Numbered from the stretch's first letter, positions 45,333 to 55,151 are shown. The stretch is 64,000 bases of DNA from Aliivibrio finisterrensis (GCF_008933155.1 NZ_WBVP01000003.1:62001-126000); one strand, 5' to 3'. Numbers and translations are program-made. Notes: generated from the letters alone by a model not told the origin.

Positions 45333-45348
45333 AGCAAAGTTTGAGCCA
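45333..45348 (-). promoter_or_regulatory. Sigma-54 promoter for the nitrate reductase gene
   Basis: On the minus strand TGGCTCAAACTTTGCT fits TGGCAC-N5-TTGCW with one mismatch. It ends about 37 bases before the ATG, giving a leader of about 25 bases. It mirrors the nirB promoter on the other strand. Confidence 0.8.
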
Positions 45349-45492
45349 TTATTTTTCTATTTTAAAATGAGTGGGAATTTAAATATTATTGTTATTATTC
45401 AGTGGTTTATTGTTTTCGTGATGACGTTTTAGATTACCACTTATCCTAGAGTGTTAACTTTAATTTAATAATTGCACTGTTTTAGATAAAAA

Positions 45493-45509
45493 TGCACTAC
45501 AAGTGAGCA
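45493..45509. promoter_or_regulatory. Likely NtrC binding site between nasA and nirB
   Basis: TGCACTACAAGTGAGCA has the length and ends of the NtrC consensus TGCAC-N7-GTGCA, with one mismatch in the right arm. It lies about 150-170 bases from each of the two sigma-54 promoter matches, so one enhancer could serve both. The inner bases do not fit well, so this is a moderate call. Confidence 0.55.
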
Positions 45510-45628
45510 TTTTTAGTTATTTTAAACGTATTTATGTTTTGATTTATCTCATCCTACTTGATGTTTTTTATTTTAACTTTTTGAATTTAATTGATAATTT
45601 AAGATTATTTGCCTTATTTTATTGAGGG

Positions 45629-45644
45629 TGGCACTCTCTTTGCT
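45629..45644 (+). promoter_or_regulatory. Sigma-54 promoter for the nirB operon
   Basis: TGGCACTCTCTTTGCT is a perfect match to TGGCAC-N5-TTGCW. It lies 36 bases before the nirB ATG at 45681. This is the clearest promoter in the window and indicates control by an enhancer-binding activator, most likely NtrC. Confidence 0.9.
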
Positions 45645-45680
45645 CAATGTGTTTATACATTTTTAAAAAAGGATAGCCAT

Positions 45681-48215
45681 ATGAGTAAGCAAAGGATTGT
45701 TGTGGTTGGTAATGGCATGGTAGGGCATAAATTTATCGAAACCCTCTTGACCTCATCACAAAAAGAAATGGAAATTATCACCTTTTCAGAAGAGCCGAGA
45801 TTGGCGTATGACCGGGTGCAATTAACGTCTTATTTAACAGGTAAAACAGCCGATGATTTAGCACTGACAACGGATGATTATTATCAACAAAATGGGGTTA
45901 AATTCGTTATTAATGAAAAGGTGATCCATCTTGATTGCGCTAAAAATCAAATATTGACCGATAAAGGTCGAATTGAAAGCTACGATAAATTGATACTTGC
46001 TACTGGGTCTTATCCTTTTGTTCCGCCGATCCCTGGTAATGATCAAGAGCATTGCCATGTGTATCGAACATTGGAAGATTTAGAGGCCATTAAATCTTCA
46101 AGTAAAAAAAGTAAAACAGGGGTGGTTATTGGTGGTGGATTATTAGGGTTAGAGGCGGCTAATGCGGTACAAAACCTTGGTTTGAATACTCATGTTGTTG
46201 AGTTTGCGCCTCGATTAATGGCAGTACAGCTCGATGAAGGCGGAGGCGCTTTATTACGTCGTAAAATTGAAGACTTAGGGGTGTCAGTTCATACCGAAAA
46301 AGCGACCACAGAAATTATTGCAGGGGAGACATCTCGCTATCGAATGAACTTTGCGGATGGCTCTCATTTAGAAACCGATATGATCGTTTTTTCGGCGGGT
46401 ATTCGACCACAAGATACATTAGCAAAAGGGACTGAAATTCAACTGGGAGAGCGAGGTGGGATTGCGGTTAATGATCAGTGCCAAACCTCGATTGATAACG
46501 TATACGCTATTGGTGAATGTGCGTTATGGCAACAGCAGATCTTTGGCCTAGTAGCCCCTGGTTATCAAATGGCTAAAGTAGCAGCCAGTCATATTTTAGG
46601 CGAAAGTGCAGAGTTTTCTGGTGCGGATATGAGTACCAAGTTAAAGCTATTAGGCGTAGATGTCGCCAGTATTGGAGAGGTTCATGGTAAAACAGAGGGC
46701 GCGCAATCTTATACTTATCATGATGAAATAGAGCAAGTGTATAAACGACTTATTATTTCAAAAGATGGTAAGAAAATTGTGGGGGCAGTACTTGTTGGCG
46801 ATGCTGATGCCTATGGCACGCTACTGCAATTAAAGCAAAATAACATGCCATTGCCAGAGCAACCTTCAGTGTTAATATTACCCAATGTAAAAGAAGATAA
46901 TTCATCAGCAATGGGCGTTAAAGCCCTGCCTGATACCGCGATAATTTGTTCGTGTTTTGATGTAACCAAAGGCGATATAAAGCAAGCGGTAAGTGTTGGC
47001 TGCACCAGTATGTCGATGCTAAAAGAAACCACAAATGCCTCTACTGGGTGTGGTGGTTGTTCTGCCCTAGCAAAGCAAGTATTAGACAGTGAGTTAAGTC
47101 AACTAGGTGTCGAGGTTAATAACCATTTATGTGAACACTTTTCTTATTCTCGACAAGAACTAGCGGACATTATTCGTATCAATAATATTAGCACCTTTGA
47201 TGACGTGTTAAACAGCCATGGTTCTGGTTTAGGCTGCATTACATGTAAACCTGCGATTGGGTCAATTTTGGCTTCTTATTGGAATGAATACGTTCTTGAA
47301 AACCATCACGCAGAGTTGCAAGACACTAATGATATTTATCTTGGCAATATGCAAAAAGATGGCACTTATTCGGTTGTTCCACGTATTGCTGGGGGAGAGA
47401 TCACTCCTGATAAATTGATCGTATTGGGAGAGGTAGCTAAAGAGTTTGATTTATATACCAAGATCACGGGTGGGCAACGCGTAGATCTGTTTGGTGCGCA
47501 TCTTAGTGAACTGCCTGTTATTTGGAAAAAACTGATTGATGCCGGATTTGAGACGGGCCATGCCTATGGTAAATCAGTGCGAACCGTTAAGTCATGTGTT
47601 GGTAGTACATGGTGTCGCTATGGTGTTAATGACAGCGTTGGTTTAGCGATTAAATTAGAGAACCGATACAAAGGGTTGCGCTCTCCTCATAAGATAAAAT
47701 TTGCGGTTTCTGGTTGTACTCGCGAGTGTGCAGAAGCGCAGTCAAAAGACATTGGCGTTATCGCGACAGATAAAGGCTGGAACTTATATGTGTGTGGAAA
47801 TGGTGGAATGCGCCCACGTCATGGGGACTTGTTCGTTACTGATTTAGATGAAGATACGTTAATTGCTTATATCGACCGGATCTTAATGTTTTATATTCGT
47901 ACCGCCGATCGTCTGCAACGCACTTCTGTCTGGCTTGAAAACCTTGAGGGCGGATTGGAATATTTGAGAACCGTCATTATCGACGATTCACTCCATTTAG
48001 CTGAAACGCTAGAGAAAGAAATGGCACATAACATTGGAAATTATCAATGTGAATGGAAAACCACGATTGAAAATCCTGAGAAACTGAAACGATTCCAACA
48101 CTACATCAATAGTAATGATGTAGATGAAGGGGTTAAGTTTGTAAAAGTTCGCGAGCAAAAATGCCCCAAAGATAAAAGCGACAGCTCTGCTATTGAAATT
48201 ACATTAGTTGAATAA
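45681..48215 (+). CDS. nirB: NADH-dependent nitrite reductase large subunit
   Basis: NirB reduces nitrite to ammonium with NADH. The 844-residue protein has an N-terminal FAD/NAD domain (IVVVGNGMVGHKFIETL, SYPFVPPIPG), a [2Fe-2S] BFD-like domain with CSCFDVTKGD and GCGGCS, and a C-terminal sirohaem/[4Fe-4S] domain with CVGSTWCRYG and SGCTRECAEAQ. An AAAAAAGGAT sequence supports the start at 45681; a frame to 45609 runs through the promoter and is rejected. It leads an operon with nirD, a transporter and a phosphatase/kinase, from a sigma-54 promoter. Confidence 0.96.
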   Translation: MSKQRIVVVGNGMVGHKFIETLLTSSQKEMEIITFSEEPRLAYDRVQLTSYLTGKTADDLALTTDDYYQQNGVKFVINEKVIHLDCAKNQILTDKGRIESYDKLILATGSYPFVPPIPGNDQEHCHVYRTLEDLEAIKSSSKKSKTGVVIGGGLLGLEAANAVQNLGLNTHVVEFAPRLMAVQLDEGGGALLRRKIEDLGVSVHTEKATTEIIAGETSRYRMNFADGSHLETDMIVFSAGIRPQDTLAKGTEIQLGERGGIAVNDQCQTSIDNVYAIGECALWQQQIFGLVAPGYQMAKVAASHILGESAEFSGADMSTKLKLLGVDVASIGEVHGKTEGAQSYTYHDEIEQVYKRLIISKDGKKIVGAVLVGDADAYGTLLQLKQNNMPLPEQPSVLILPNVKEDNSSAMGVKALPDTAIICSCFDVTKGDIKQAVSVGCTSMSMLKETTNASTGCGGCSALAKQVLDSELSQLGVEVNNHLCEHFSYSRQELADIIRINNISTFDDVLNSHGSGLGCITCKPAIGSILASYWNEYVLENHHAELQDTNDIYLGNMQKDGTYSVVPRIAGGEITPDKLIVLGEVAKEFDLYTKITGGQRVDLFGAHLSELPVIWKKLIDAGFETGHAYGKSVRTVKSCVGSTWCRYGVNDSVGLAIKLENRYKGLRSPHKIKFAVSGCTRECAEAQSKDIGVIATDKGWNLYVCGNGGMRPRHGDLFVTDLDEDTLIAYIDRILMFYIRTADRLQRTSVWLENLEGGLEYLRTVIIDDSLHLAETLEKEMAHNIGNYQCEWKTTIENPEKLKRFQHYINSNDVDEGVKFVKVREQKCPKDKSDSSAIEITLVE

Positions 48216-48226
48216 GGAATAACATC

Positions 48227-48559
48227 ATGAGTAATTGGATTACCATCTGTAAAATTAAAGAGTTAACGCCACAATTAGGGGCGTGTGCCAAAGTCGAGGA
48301 TAAGCAAATTGCGCTATTTTACTGTAAGCGAAGTGAGCGTCTGTATGCATTATCAAATTACGACCCGATAGGCCAAGCGAACGTGATCTCACGAGGAATG
48401 ATGGGGTCATTAGAAGGTGAACCTTACCTATCTTCACCGCTTTATAAGCATCACTTTCATTTAGAAACTGGGGCGTGCATAGAGCAGCCGGATATATCGT
48501 TAACGACTTACCCTGTGCGTGTGATGGATCACCATGTACAAATATGTCTAACTCATTAA
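48227..48559 (+). CDS. nirD: NADH-dependent nitrite reductase small subunit
   Basis: NirD is the small partner of NirB, with a Rieske-type fold but without iron ligands. The 110-residue protein has YALSNYDPIGQANVISRG and the segment SPLYKHHFHLETGACIEQP. As in other NirD proteins, the two Cys-x-His Rieske motifs are missing. It starts 11 bases after nirB and ends where the next gene's ribosome site begins. Confidence 0.93.
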   Translation: MSNWITICKIKELTPQLGACAKVEDKQIALFYCKRSERLYALSNYDPIGQANVISRGMMGSLEGEPYLSSPLYKHHFHLETGACIEQPDISLTTYPVRVMDHHVQICLTH

Positions 48560-48570
48560 AGGACTCAATG

Positions 48571-50037
48571 ATGACCGATAAATTTTCACTGTTTTCATTT
48601 TCAGGAAAGATGAAAGTACTGCATTTAAGTTGGATGGCTTTTTTTATTACATTCATGGTGTGGTTTAACTTTGCTCCGTTACTTAATGTCGTTAAAGAAA
48701 CGCTTGGATTAAGCTCTGAGCAGATAAAAACCTTATTAATTCTGAACGTCGCTTTGACGATCCCAGCACGAGTTATTGTCGGAATGCTAACGGATAAATA
48801 TGGACCGAGAGTGGTCTATTCTGCCTTACTTGCTGTCTGTTCTCTTCCTTGCTTTATGTTCGCTTTTTCTGATTCGTTTATGCAAGCAGCCATTGCCCGC
48901 TTTTTACTGGGGTTCATCGGGGCTGGCTTTGTCGTCGGTATTCGTTTAGTTTCAGAATGGTTTCCTCATCATGAGCTAGGTACTGCCGAAGGGATTTATG
49001 GGGGCTGGGGTAACTTTGGCTCTGCCGCCGCCGCATTTACATTGCCAACGGTTGCCCTATGGTTTGGTGGTGATGAAGGTTGGCGTTATGCGGTCGCGAT
49101 CACCGGAGTCATGAGTTTACTGTTTGCTTTTGTATTTTATGCGAATGTAACTGACACACCAAAAGGCGCGACGTATTTTAAGCCTGCCCATTTAACGGCA
49201 ATGGAAGTGACCTCTATCAGTGACTTCTATCTGCTTTTGATTATGAAAATTCCAATGTATGCCGCATTAGCGTTGTTGACTTGGAAATTGTCACCATCGG
49301 GCATTGATATGCTTTCAAGCGTGATGGTTAATACAATTTATATTGCGTTAATTGTGATTTATTTTTATGAAGTATCACAAGTTTGGAAAGTGAATAAAGA
49401 CATCTTTACCAATGATGTTGCGCCACATCACCAATACAAATTTAAGCAAGTCGCGGTATTAAACGTGTTGTATTTTGCAACCTTTGGATCAGAGTTGGCT
49501 GTTGTCTCTATGCTGCCATTGTTCTTTTTAGATACGTTTGAGCTGAGCCCTGTTATGGCAGGAATGGTGGCCTCGGCGTATGCGTTCATGAATTTAATGT
49601 CACGTCCCGGAGGCGGATGGATATCGGATCGATGTGGTCGAAAACTGACATTAATGATCTTAACCGCTGGGTTGGCAGTCGGTTATTTTGTCATGGGGCA
49701 AGTTGATAGTGAGTGGCCACTATGGCTTGCTGTGGTAGCTGCAATGGCGTGTTCTTTCTTTGTTCAAGCGGGTGAAGGCGCCGTCTTTGCTACGGTTCCA
49801 TTAATTAAACGTCGTATGACAGGGCAAATCGCGGGGATGACTGGGGCGTATGGTAATGTAGGCGCAGTAGTTTATCTAACTATACTTTCCTTTGTTGAGT
49901 ATCAAACCTTTTTCTTGGTGATAGCCGCAACGGCAGTGCTTGGCTTTGCAACGTTACTCTTGATGGAAGAGCCAAAAGGAAAGATCACAGAAGTGAATGA
50001 TGACGGCAGCATTACACTTATCGATGTCTCTCATTAA
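48571..50037 (+). CDS. Major facilitator nitrate/nitrite transporter (NarK/NasA type)
   Basis: This 488-residue protein has 12 membrane helices and the nitrate-porter signatures: WMAFFITFMVWFNFAPL, the G-rich helix 5 segment EGIYGGWGNFGSAAAAF, and RPGGGWISDRCGRK. It imports nitrate for the reductase encoded across the region. The ATG at 48571 is seven bases from AAAGGA and is my choice; an adjacent ATG at 48568 is also possible. It lies in the nirB operon, directly after nirD. Confidence 0.93.
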   Translation: MTDKFSLFSFSGKMKVLHLSWMAFFITFMVWFNFAPLLNVVKETLGLSSEQIKTLLILNVALTIPARVIVGMLTDKYGPRVVYSALLAVCSLPCFMFAFSDSFMQAAIARFLLGFIGAGFVVGIRLVSEWFPHHELGTAEGIYGGWGNFGSAAAAFTLPTVALWFGGDEGWRYAVAITGVMSLLFAFVFYANVTDTPKGATYFKPAHLTAMEVTSISDFYLLLIMKIPMYAALALLTWKLSPSGIDMLSSVMVNTIYIALIVIYFYEVSQVWKVNKDIFTNDVAPHHQYKFKQVAVLNVLYFATFGSELAVVSMLPLFFLDTFELSPVMAGMVASAYAFMNLMSRPGGGWISDRCGRKLTLMILTAGLAVGYFVMGQVDSEWPLWLAVVAAMACSFFVQAGEGAVFATVPLIKRRMTGQIAGMTGAYGNVGAVVYLTILSFVEYQTFFLVIAATAVLGFATLLLMEEPKGKITEVNDDGSITLIDVSH

Positions 50038-50103
50038 ACGAAGCTTTAGGTAACCATCTTTGAAGGTGATTTCTTGATGGGTAATAGCAAGGAGGCGTGC
50101 TTC

Positions 50104-51867
50104 ATGTCGCATCAAATACTCTCTCAACATGAGTTAGATTTACGTATTGGTGGCTACTCGGCTCAAGGAAAGAGGGAGGTTAATCAAGATGCATTTATCG
50201 TTAAACACGCCTCTGTTTCTGAGCAACCATTTAAAGGTGATGTGGTTTGTATTGCAGATGGCGTCAGTTGCAGTGATAAAGGGCAACAAGCGAGTCATAC
50301 TTGCGTGACTCAGTTTGTAGATGATTACTTTTCAACGCCTGATAGTTGGAGTGTAAAGCAATCGGCAACCAAGGTATTACTCTCGATAAATTCATGGTTG
50401 TATCAGCAACAAAAAGACAATGAACTTCATCATAATGGTTGGCTAACCACATTTTCAGCGGTGGTGATTAAATCTAATACGGCGCATGTTTTTCATGTTG
50501 GAGACAGCCGTATCTATCGTTATCGAGAAAATAAATTACAGCAGTTAACACACGATCATCAACGACAAGGTGTAGGGAAAGAAGCTTACCTTACCCGAGC
50601 ATTGGGGATGGACAGTAAATTAGATGTTGATTATCACTCAGTAGATTTACAAGAAGGTGATGTATTACTGCTGACCACGGATGGAATTCATGATGTATTG
50701 TCTAATGAGGAGCTGAGTTTTGAATTATCGCAAGAGGGCATGAAGCAATTGTCATTAGAATCAATGGCGACGCATCTTTGCCATCAAGCAGTGGATAATG
50801 GCTCACAAGATAACGTAAGTTGCTTATTGGTTGATGTACTTCAACTACCCAATAAAACCCCACAAGAGCTATTACACTTATTAGATCAGTGCCATATTCC
50901 ACCAGTATTGAAAATAGGCCAGAAGATTGATCACTATCGAATTGAAGAGATTATCTATTCGGGAGTTCGTAGTCATGTGTATTTAGCGACCAATGAAAAG
51001 AACGCTGAACGTTGCATTATTAAAGCGCCATCACTGCAATTTAGCGAAGATAAGCTCTATCTGTATTCATATCTCAGAGAGCAGTGGATAGGAGAGACGG
51101 TAAACAGCAAGAGAGTGATGAAAATACTGCCACGCGAGAGTGATAGTCGTTTTATCTATCATGTGTGTGAGTATATTGAAGGCATTACGCTAAGACAATG
51201 GATGCGAGATAATCCGACGCCAGAGCTAAGCCAAATGCGTTTTATTATTGATGGCATTATAAAATCGGTAAGGGTGCTACAACGATTACAGATTGTGCAT
51301 AGAGATTTAAAACCTGAGAATATTATGATCACTCCAGACAATAGCGTCGTGGTGATTGATTTTGGTGCAGCAACAGCGGATGGGCTGGAAGAAGCATTAC
51401 AAGTGCTTGATGATGTCTATCCACTTGGCGAGTTAAATTATACCGCTCCTGAATATATAAGAGGTGGTAAAGCAACTCATCAGTCTGATATTTATTCCAT
51501 GGGTGTTATTTGTTATGAGATTTTATCAGATAAAGAACGCACTCATTGTTTGCCCTACAAGCAGATAACGCAGCAAGGGTTATTGACAAAGCACCCACAA
51601 CAAAACGAATACTACTCGTTGTTATTACAACATGCAGATCTTCCAATTTGGATTGATGAAGCGATAAAGAAAGCGTGTCATATTCTTCCTTCAAAGCGTT
51701 ATCAACACATGAGTGAGTTTATGGCAGATTTAACCATGCCAAATCCTCAGTTACTTAAAAATAAACGCACCCGACCCTTAATGGAAAGAGAGCCTCTTTT
51801 GTTTTGGAAAGGGCTCTCTATTGTTTTAGGGTTGATAGTAATTATTGAATTTGTTTATTTGATGTAA
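50104..51867 (+). CDS. Fused PP2C phosphatase and Ser/Thr protein kinase, membrane-anchored
   Basis: This 587-residue protein joins a PP2C-type phosphatase (about 1-245) to a Hanks-type kinase (about 265-540), with a C-terminal membrane helix (WKGLSIVLGLIVIIEFVYLM). Phosphatase metal motifs are GKREVNQDAF, CIADGVS, HVGDSRIYR, LLTTDGIHD and SQDNVSC. Kinase motifs are a glycine-poor loop, RCIIKAP (Lys), VHRDLKPENIM, VIDFGAA and APEYI. The start at 50104 follows AAGGAGG. It is the last gene of the nitrite/nitrate operon, so the pair of activities may act on the transporter or its regulation. A similar kinase gene near nirBD-nasA is known from Pseudomonas aeruginosa (from memory). Confidence 0.9.
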   Translation: MSHQILSQHELDLRIGGYSAQGKREVNQDAFIVKHASVSEQPFKGDVVCIADGVSCSDKGQQASHTCVTQFVDDYFSTPDSWSVKQSATKVLLSINSWLYQQQKDNELHHNGWLTTFSAVVIKSNTAHVFHVGDSRIYRYRENKLQQLTHDHQRQGVGKEAYLTRALGMDSKLDVDYHSVDLQEGDVLLLTTDGIHDVLSNEELSFELSQEGMKQLSLESMATHLCHQAVDNGSQDNVSCLLVDVLQLPNKTPQELLHLLDQCHIPPVLKIGQKIDHYRIEEIIYSGVRSHVYLATNEKNAERCIIKAPSLQFSEDKLYLYSYLREQWIGETVNSKRVMKILPRESDSRFIYHVCEYIEGITLRQWMRDNPTPELSQMRFIIDGIIKSVRVLQRLQIVHRDLKPENIMITPDNSVVVIDFGAATADGLEEALQVLDDVYPLGELNYTAPEYIRGGKATHQSDIYSMGVICYEILSDKERTHCLPYKQITQQGLLTKHPQQNEYYSLLLQHADLPIWIDEAIKKACHILPSKRYQHMSEFMADLTMPNPQLLKNKRTRPLMEREPLLFWKGLSIVLGLIVIIEFVYLM

Positions 51868-51888
51868 TTAAAATACGCTTTCGCTTAA

Positions 51889-53085
51889 TTATGCTTTTGA
51901 GTGAAGTACACTTATTAAATCATCGACAAAGTGATTCAATGCCCGCTCTTCAATAGTTCTAATTTTTAGCTGCTGAGAGTCGCTTAGCATGTGGTACATA
52001 CTCGCGGCACCAAAGTCGCCAAAGATAATATTCGCGTCTGCATCAAATAAGGTGTTATGCGCATACAAATCACCATGACACACTTGGTTATCATGTAGGT
52101 GATCAAACACATTACGCATTTCAGCGGTCATTTTATTGATGTGATCTAACGATAAGGTAAACCCTTCAGGAAAAGTATCACGAGTGCAGCTTTCTAAACT
52201 TGGCGGTAAACCTAAGTTTTTATAATGTGAAGGGATCAAGTTCATGATTAACGCGAGATGATCTTCTTCATTCACTTGTGCTAATGATTGCACCAAACTT
52301 GGGTGATTGCCGACTTTTAAACACGCTTGCAATTCATCTTCAGGGTAACCATCACTGGTGACTTCGCCTTTAAATACTTTAACGGCAATTTCTTGTGGGA
52401 AATCCGTTTGTTCTTGATTCCAACGAGCTTTAGAAATGACACCTGATGCGCCTTGGCCTAATACATATTCTAATGTGTAGTCTGATGAGGCGATATTAGG
52501 AACAGACTTTACTTTCACATTGGATTTACAGAATGGATTACCCGCAAACGCAAACCACGCCAGTTTTGGTAAATTAAGCAGTTGCTCTGGGCATTCAATC
52601 AACTGGTTTGCTGAAATACGCAGTAATTCCAAGTTATGCAGTTGAGACAAGTTGTTTGGCAGTTCAGTCAGTTTGTTGCCTGCTAGTGCCAATTTTTGCA
52701 TTAAGTGGCAATCACCCAATGAGTTAGGTAATGCTTCAACTTGGTTATCGGTTAAGATCAACCAACGCAATTTTGGCGGAAAAGCGTTTTCAGGAACATG
52801 CTGAATTTGACACGATTTGAATCCAATCATCTCAAGATGTTGACACTGAGCCAGAACATCAGGGAATACAGTAAATGGATTGTTTGATGCAAAGAAAATC
52901 TTCAATTTGGGTAATTGAGCGATCTCAATCGGTAGCGTAGTTAGTTGATTATTCGATAAATCTAAGATTTCTAATGAATCAGCAAGAGATAAGATCTCAA
53001 GTGGAAACTCTGTTAACCCTTCACTTAATTGTAATCGAGTAATGCCTTGTAATTCACCGGATTGTAACTGCGCTAATGTATGCAA
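51889..53085 (-). CDS. Leucine-rich-repeat protein kinase
   Basis: This 398-residue protein has about seven leucine-rich repeats in residues 10-190 (for example LEILDLSNNQLTTLP and LEMIGFKSCQIQHVP-type units), then a kinase domain from about residue 205. Kinase motifs are VLGQGASGVISKARW, IAVKVFKGE (Lys), HGDLYAHNTLF and FGDFGAAS. The catalytic loop reads HGD rather than HRD. There is no membrane helix. It converges on the phosphatase/kinase gene, 21 bases from it, and may be functionally linked; this is inference. Confidence 0.88.
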   Translation of the reverse strand: MHTLAQLQSGELQGITRLQLSEGLTEFPLEILSLADSLEILDLSNNQLTTLPIEIAQLPKLKIFFASNNPFTVFPDVLAQCQHLEMIGFKSCQIQHVPENAFPPKLRWLILTDNQVEALPNSLGDCHLMQKLALAGNKLTELPNNLSQLHNLELLRISANQLIECPEQLLNLPKLAWFAFAGNPFCKSNVKVKSVPNIASSDYTLEYVLGQGASGVISKARWNQEQTDFPQEIAVKVFKGEVTSDGYPEDELQACLKVGNHPSLVQSLAQVNEEDHLALIMNLIPSHYKNLGLPPSLESCTRDTFPEGFTLSLDHINKMTAEMRNVFDHLHDNQVCHGDLYAHNTLFDADANIIFGDFGAASMYHMLSDSQQLKIRTIEERALNHFVDDLISVLHSKA

Positions 53086-53310
53086 ACTAATTTACCTATG
53101 TTGTTTGTATTTTTCCGCCGATTGTACGGTGTTTCAGTATGAAAATCTAATATACCTATTTAGTTATAATAGATATAACGGATGAGTCATTGGTTCATGA
53201 ATTGTCATCACGTATCTTTTGTTTCATTGAAAAAATGCGATTTCATATCATCCAATGAATGAATTAATTTGTTGGATTTTTGTCTTTTCAGAATAAGTAT
53301 TGAGTAATTC

Positions 53311-54024
53311 ATGAATTTAAAATCTACATCAATTTACCAAGGTGTATTTCCAATTTTAACCCTATGTCTTATTAGTTCACCTTTTGCTCTTGCTAAAGAA
53401 AAACATCAAGATGACCCGACTAAAATCGTCACTAAACTTGGTTTTGGGTATAACGATGATTTAACTATTTCTGGTTCTATTGGGTTAGACCCTGTGCGAA
53501 TGTTAAGCATGAGAACTTCTGCTGATGGCGATGATTGGCGTCTTGGTGGTTCATGGTTATTTCCGGTTGGTATTGTTAATGTCAATTTTAGTCGTACAGA
53601 GTATGACCATGGTGCCTATAAAAACAACTACAGCATTGGAACCTTTATACCATTATCCTATTTTGGTATAGAGCCTATGGGGTGGCAGATTTTTCCAATG
53701 GCAGGCTATGCTTACAACGATGGAGAATTCGCTGTTGAACAACATAATGAAATACAATCGGGTGATTATGTCTTGATGTCTAACTCAAGTCATAGTGGTT
53801 ATTTAGGAGCGTTTGCATTAAAACCACTTACAGATACATGGAGTATTCTCGCTTTTGGTGGAGGGGCTTTAGGGTCTGATAATTACAGCAGTTATTGGGG
53901 AGGTGGTGGCCTTAGCTATAAGATAAATGAACACCAATCTTTTAATTTCTATGGGGTAATTAGCGAAGATGATTTTGGTCATAATGAAAAAGTAGGCTTC
54001 TCTTATACCTATGAGTTTAATTAA
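53311..54024 (+). CDS. Putative outer-membrane beta-barrel protein
   Basis: I cannot name this 237-residue protein. It has a signal peptide (FPILTLCLISSPFALAKE) and then alternating hydrophobic and polar strands rich in glycine, tyrosine and phenylalanine, such as TKLGFGYNDDLTISGSIGL and GGGLSYKINEHQSFNFYGVIS. It ends KVGFSYTYEFN, near the aromatic end expected of an outer-membrane barrel. It overlaps the LysR gene by four bases at the convergent ends. A role in the outer membrane is inferred. Confidence 0.65.
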   Translation: MNLKSTSIYQGVFPILTLCLISSPFALAKEKHQDDPTKIVTKLGFGYNDDLTISGSIGLDPVRMLSMRTSADGDDWRLGGSWLFPVGIVNVNFSRTEYDHGAYKNNYSIGTFIPLSYFGIEPMGWQIFPMAGYAYNDGEFAVEQHNEIQSGDYVLMSNSSHSGYLGAFALKPLTDTWSILAFGGGALGSDNYSSYWGGGGLSYKINEHQSFNFYGVISEDDFGHNEKVGFSYTYEFN

Positions 54025-54941
54025 TGCCTAGTCATCTTCGGTGGTAAAATATTATCCACTAATCGTTCTATCCAATTAAATTTCTCTGAATTCATGTACT
54101 TAGTATTGTAGATGAGGCCTATCTTCATCTCATGGCGTTTTAATTTATCTTTAACTTTCACAAGAGCGTATTTTGCTGGATCAAGCACTTCCATTAAGCT
54201 CTGTGGAGCGATGAAAAGCATATCTGATTCTTCAAGAGCCTTTAAAATCGGATTAACTTGCTGACAACGAAATTCAGGCTGATGGCTGATGTCTTTATTT
54301 GAATATTGAGGCGCTAACATGGTTTTAAAGTTAAATTCAGGGACGATTAATCCTGCCAGTGGGTAGTTAAAGACTTCTTGAAGGTCGATAGTCTGATTTG
54401 CCATTGGGTGGTTAATATTACAGATCCCAGCATAAGTAAATAAACCGACTGGTACTTGTCGTAACTCTTTGGAGATATCAATAGGATAATAGTTAAGAGC
54501 AAAATCAAGCTCGCCGTTAATTAAATCATCCGCAGTGGTTTGAGTAAAACTGTGCAGTTCAATACTGACATTAGGCGCATCTTTTTTAATTGCTTGGCAG
54601 ATCTGATACCCATGAGTTTCAATCACAAATCCATTCATTGCGATCTTGATTTGTCCTGTTAGTTGTTTTGGCGAGAAGCTGTCGTTTTGTAAAGTACCTT
54701 CAAGCGCTTCGAAGATCTTAGGTAGACTGATCGCCAACTCTTCAGCTTTTGGTGTGAGTTTTAATCCGCGAGACTGTCGGATAAATAAAGGGTCATCAAA
54801 TTCTTCTCGGATCTTGGCTAGAGTGCGACTTACCGCAGGCTGGCTAGTATTAAGTCGCTCAGCTGCTTTATTGGTGTTTTTTTCTTGCAGTAGCACTAAG
54901 AGTGTTTTAAGTAGATTAAGATCAAATTTGGCTAAATCCAT
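54021..54941 (-). CDS. LysR-family transcription regulator
   Basis: This 306-residue protein starts MDLAKFDLNLLKTLLVLLQEKNTNKAAERLNTSQPAVSRTLAKIREEFDDPLF, a typical LysR helix-turn-helix, and has a periplasmic-binding-protein-like effector domain. It diverges from the DUF3302/HlyD pair across 210 bases, and so probably controls it. The effector is unknown. It is in the NodD/LeuO-like group by its start. Confidence 0.9.
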   Translation of the reverse strand: MDLAKFDLNLLKTLLVLLQEKNTNKAAERLNTSQPAVSRTLAKIREEFDDPLFIRQSRGLKLTPKAEELAISLPKIFEALEGTLQNDSFSPKQLTGQIKIAMNGFVIETHGYQICQAIKKDAPNVSIELHSFTQTTADDLINGELDFALNYYPIDISKELRQVPVGLFTYAGICNINHPMANQTIDLQEVFNYPLAGLIVPEFNFKTMLAPQYSNKDISHQPEFRCQQVNPILKALEESDMLFIAPQSLMEVLDPAKYALVKVKDKLKRHEMKIGLIYNTKYMNSEKFNWIERLVDNILPPKMTRH

Positions 54942-55151
54942 TTTATGCCCTTATTGATAGGTATCGATTAACTATAAACTAACGTCATTCATTAGAAATA
55001 TCAAATCTGTTATATCAGCAATACGTGTATGCCATTGGTAGAGCCCTCCATATTCGTTACCTTCATTACATCGAATTTAGATGTGCCATTTTAAGGAATA
55101 AGAGGGCTTTTAAATCTAAGGATAAATAGAATAACGACAATAGGTGTTCCA

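Noticed and set aside
45609-45680. Longer nirB start at 45609
   Set aside because: The extra codons run through the perfect sigma-54 promoter and lack a ribosome site; 45681 has both a good site and the family start.
48227-48559. NirD as a true Rieske protein
   Set aside because: The cysteine-histidine pairs that bind the iron-sulphur cluster are missing, as in other NirD proteins, so it is not a redox centre.
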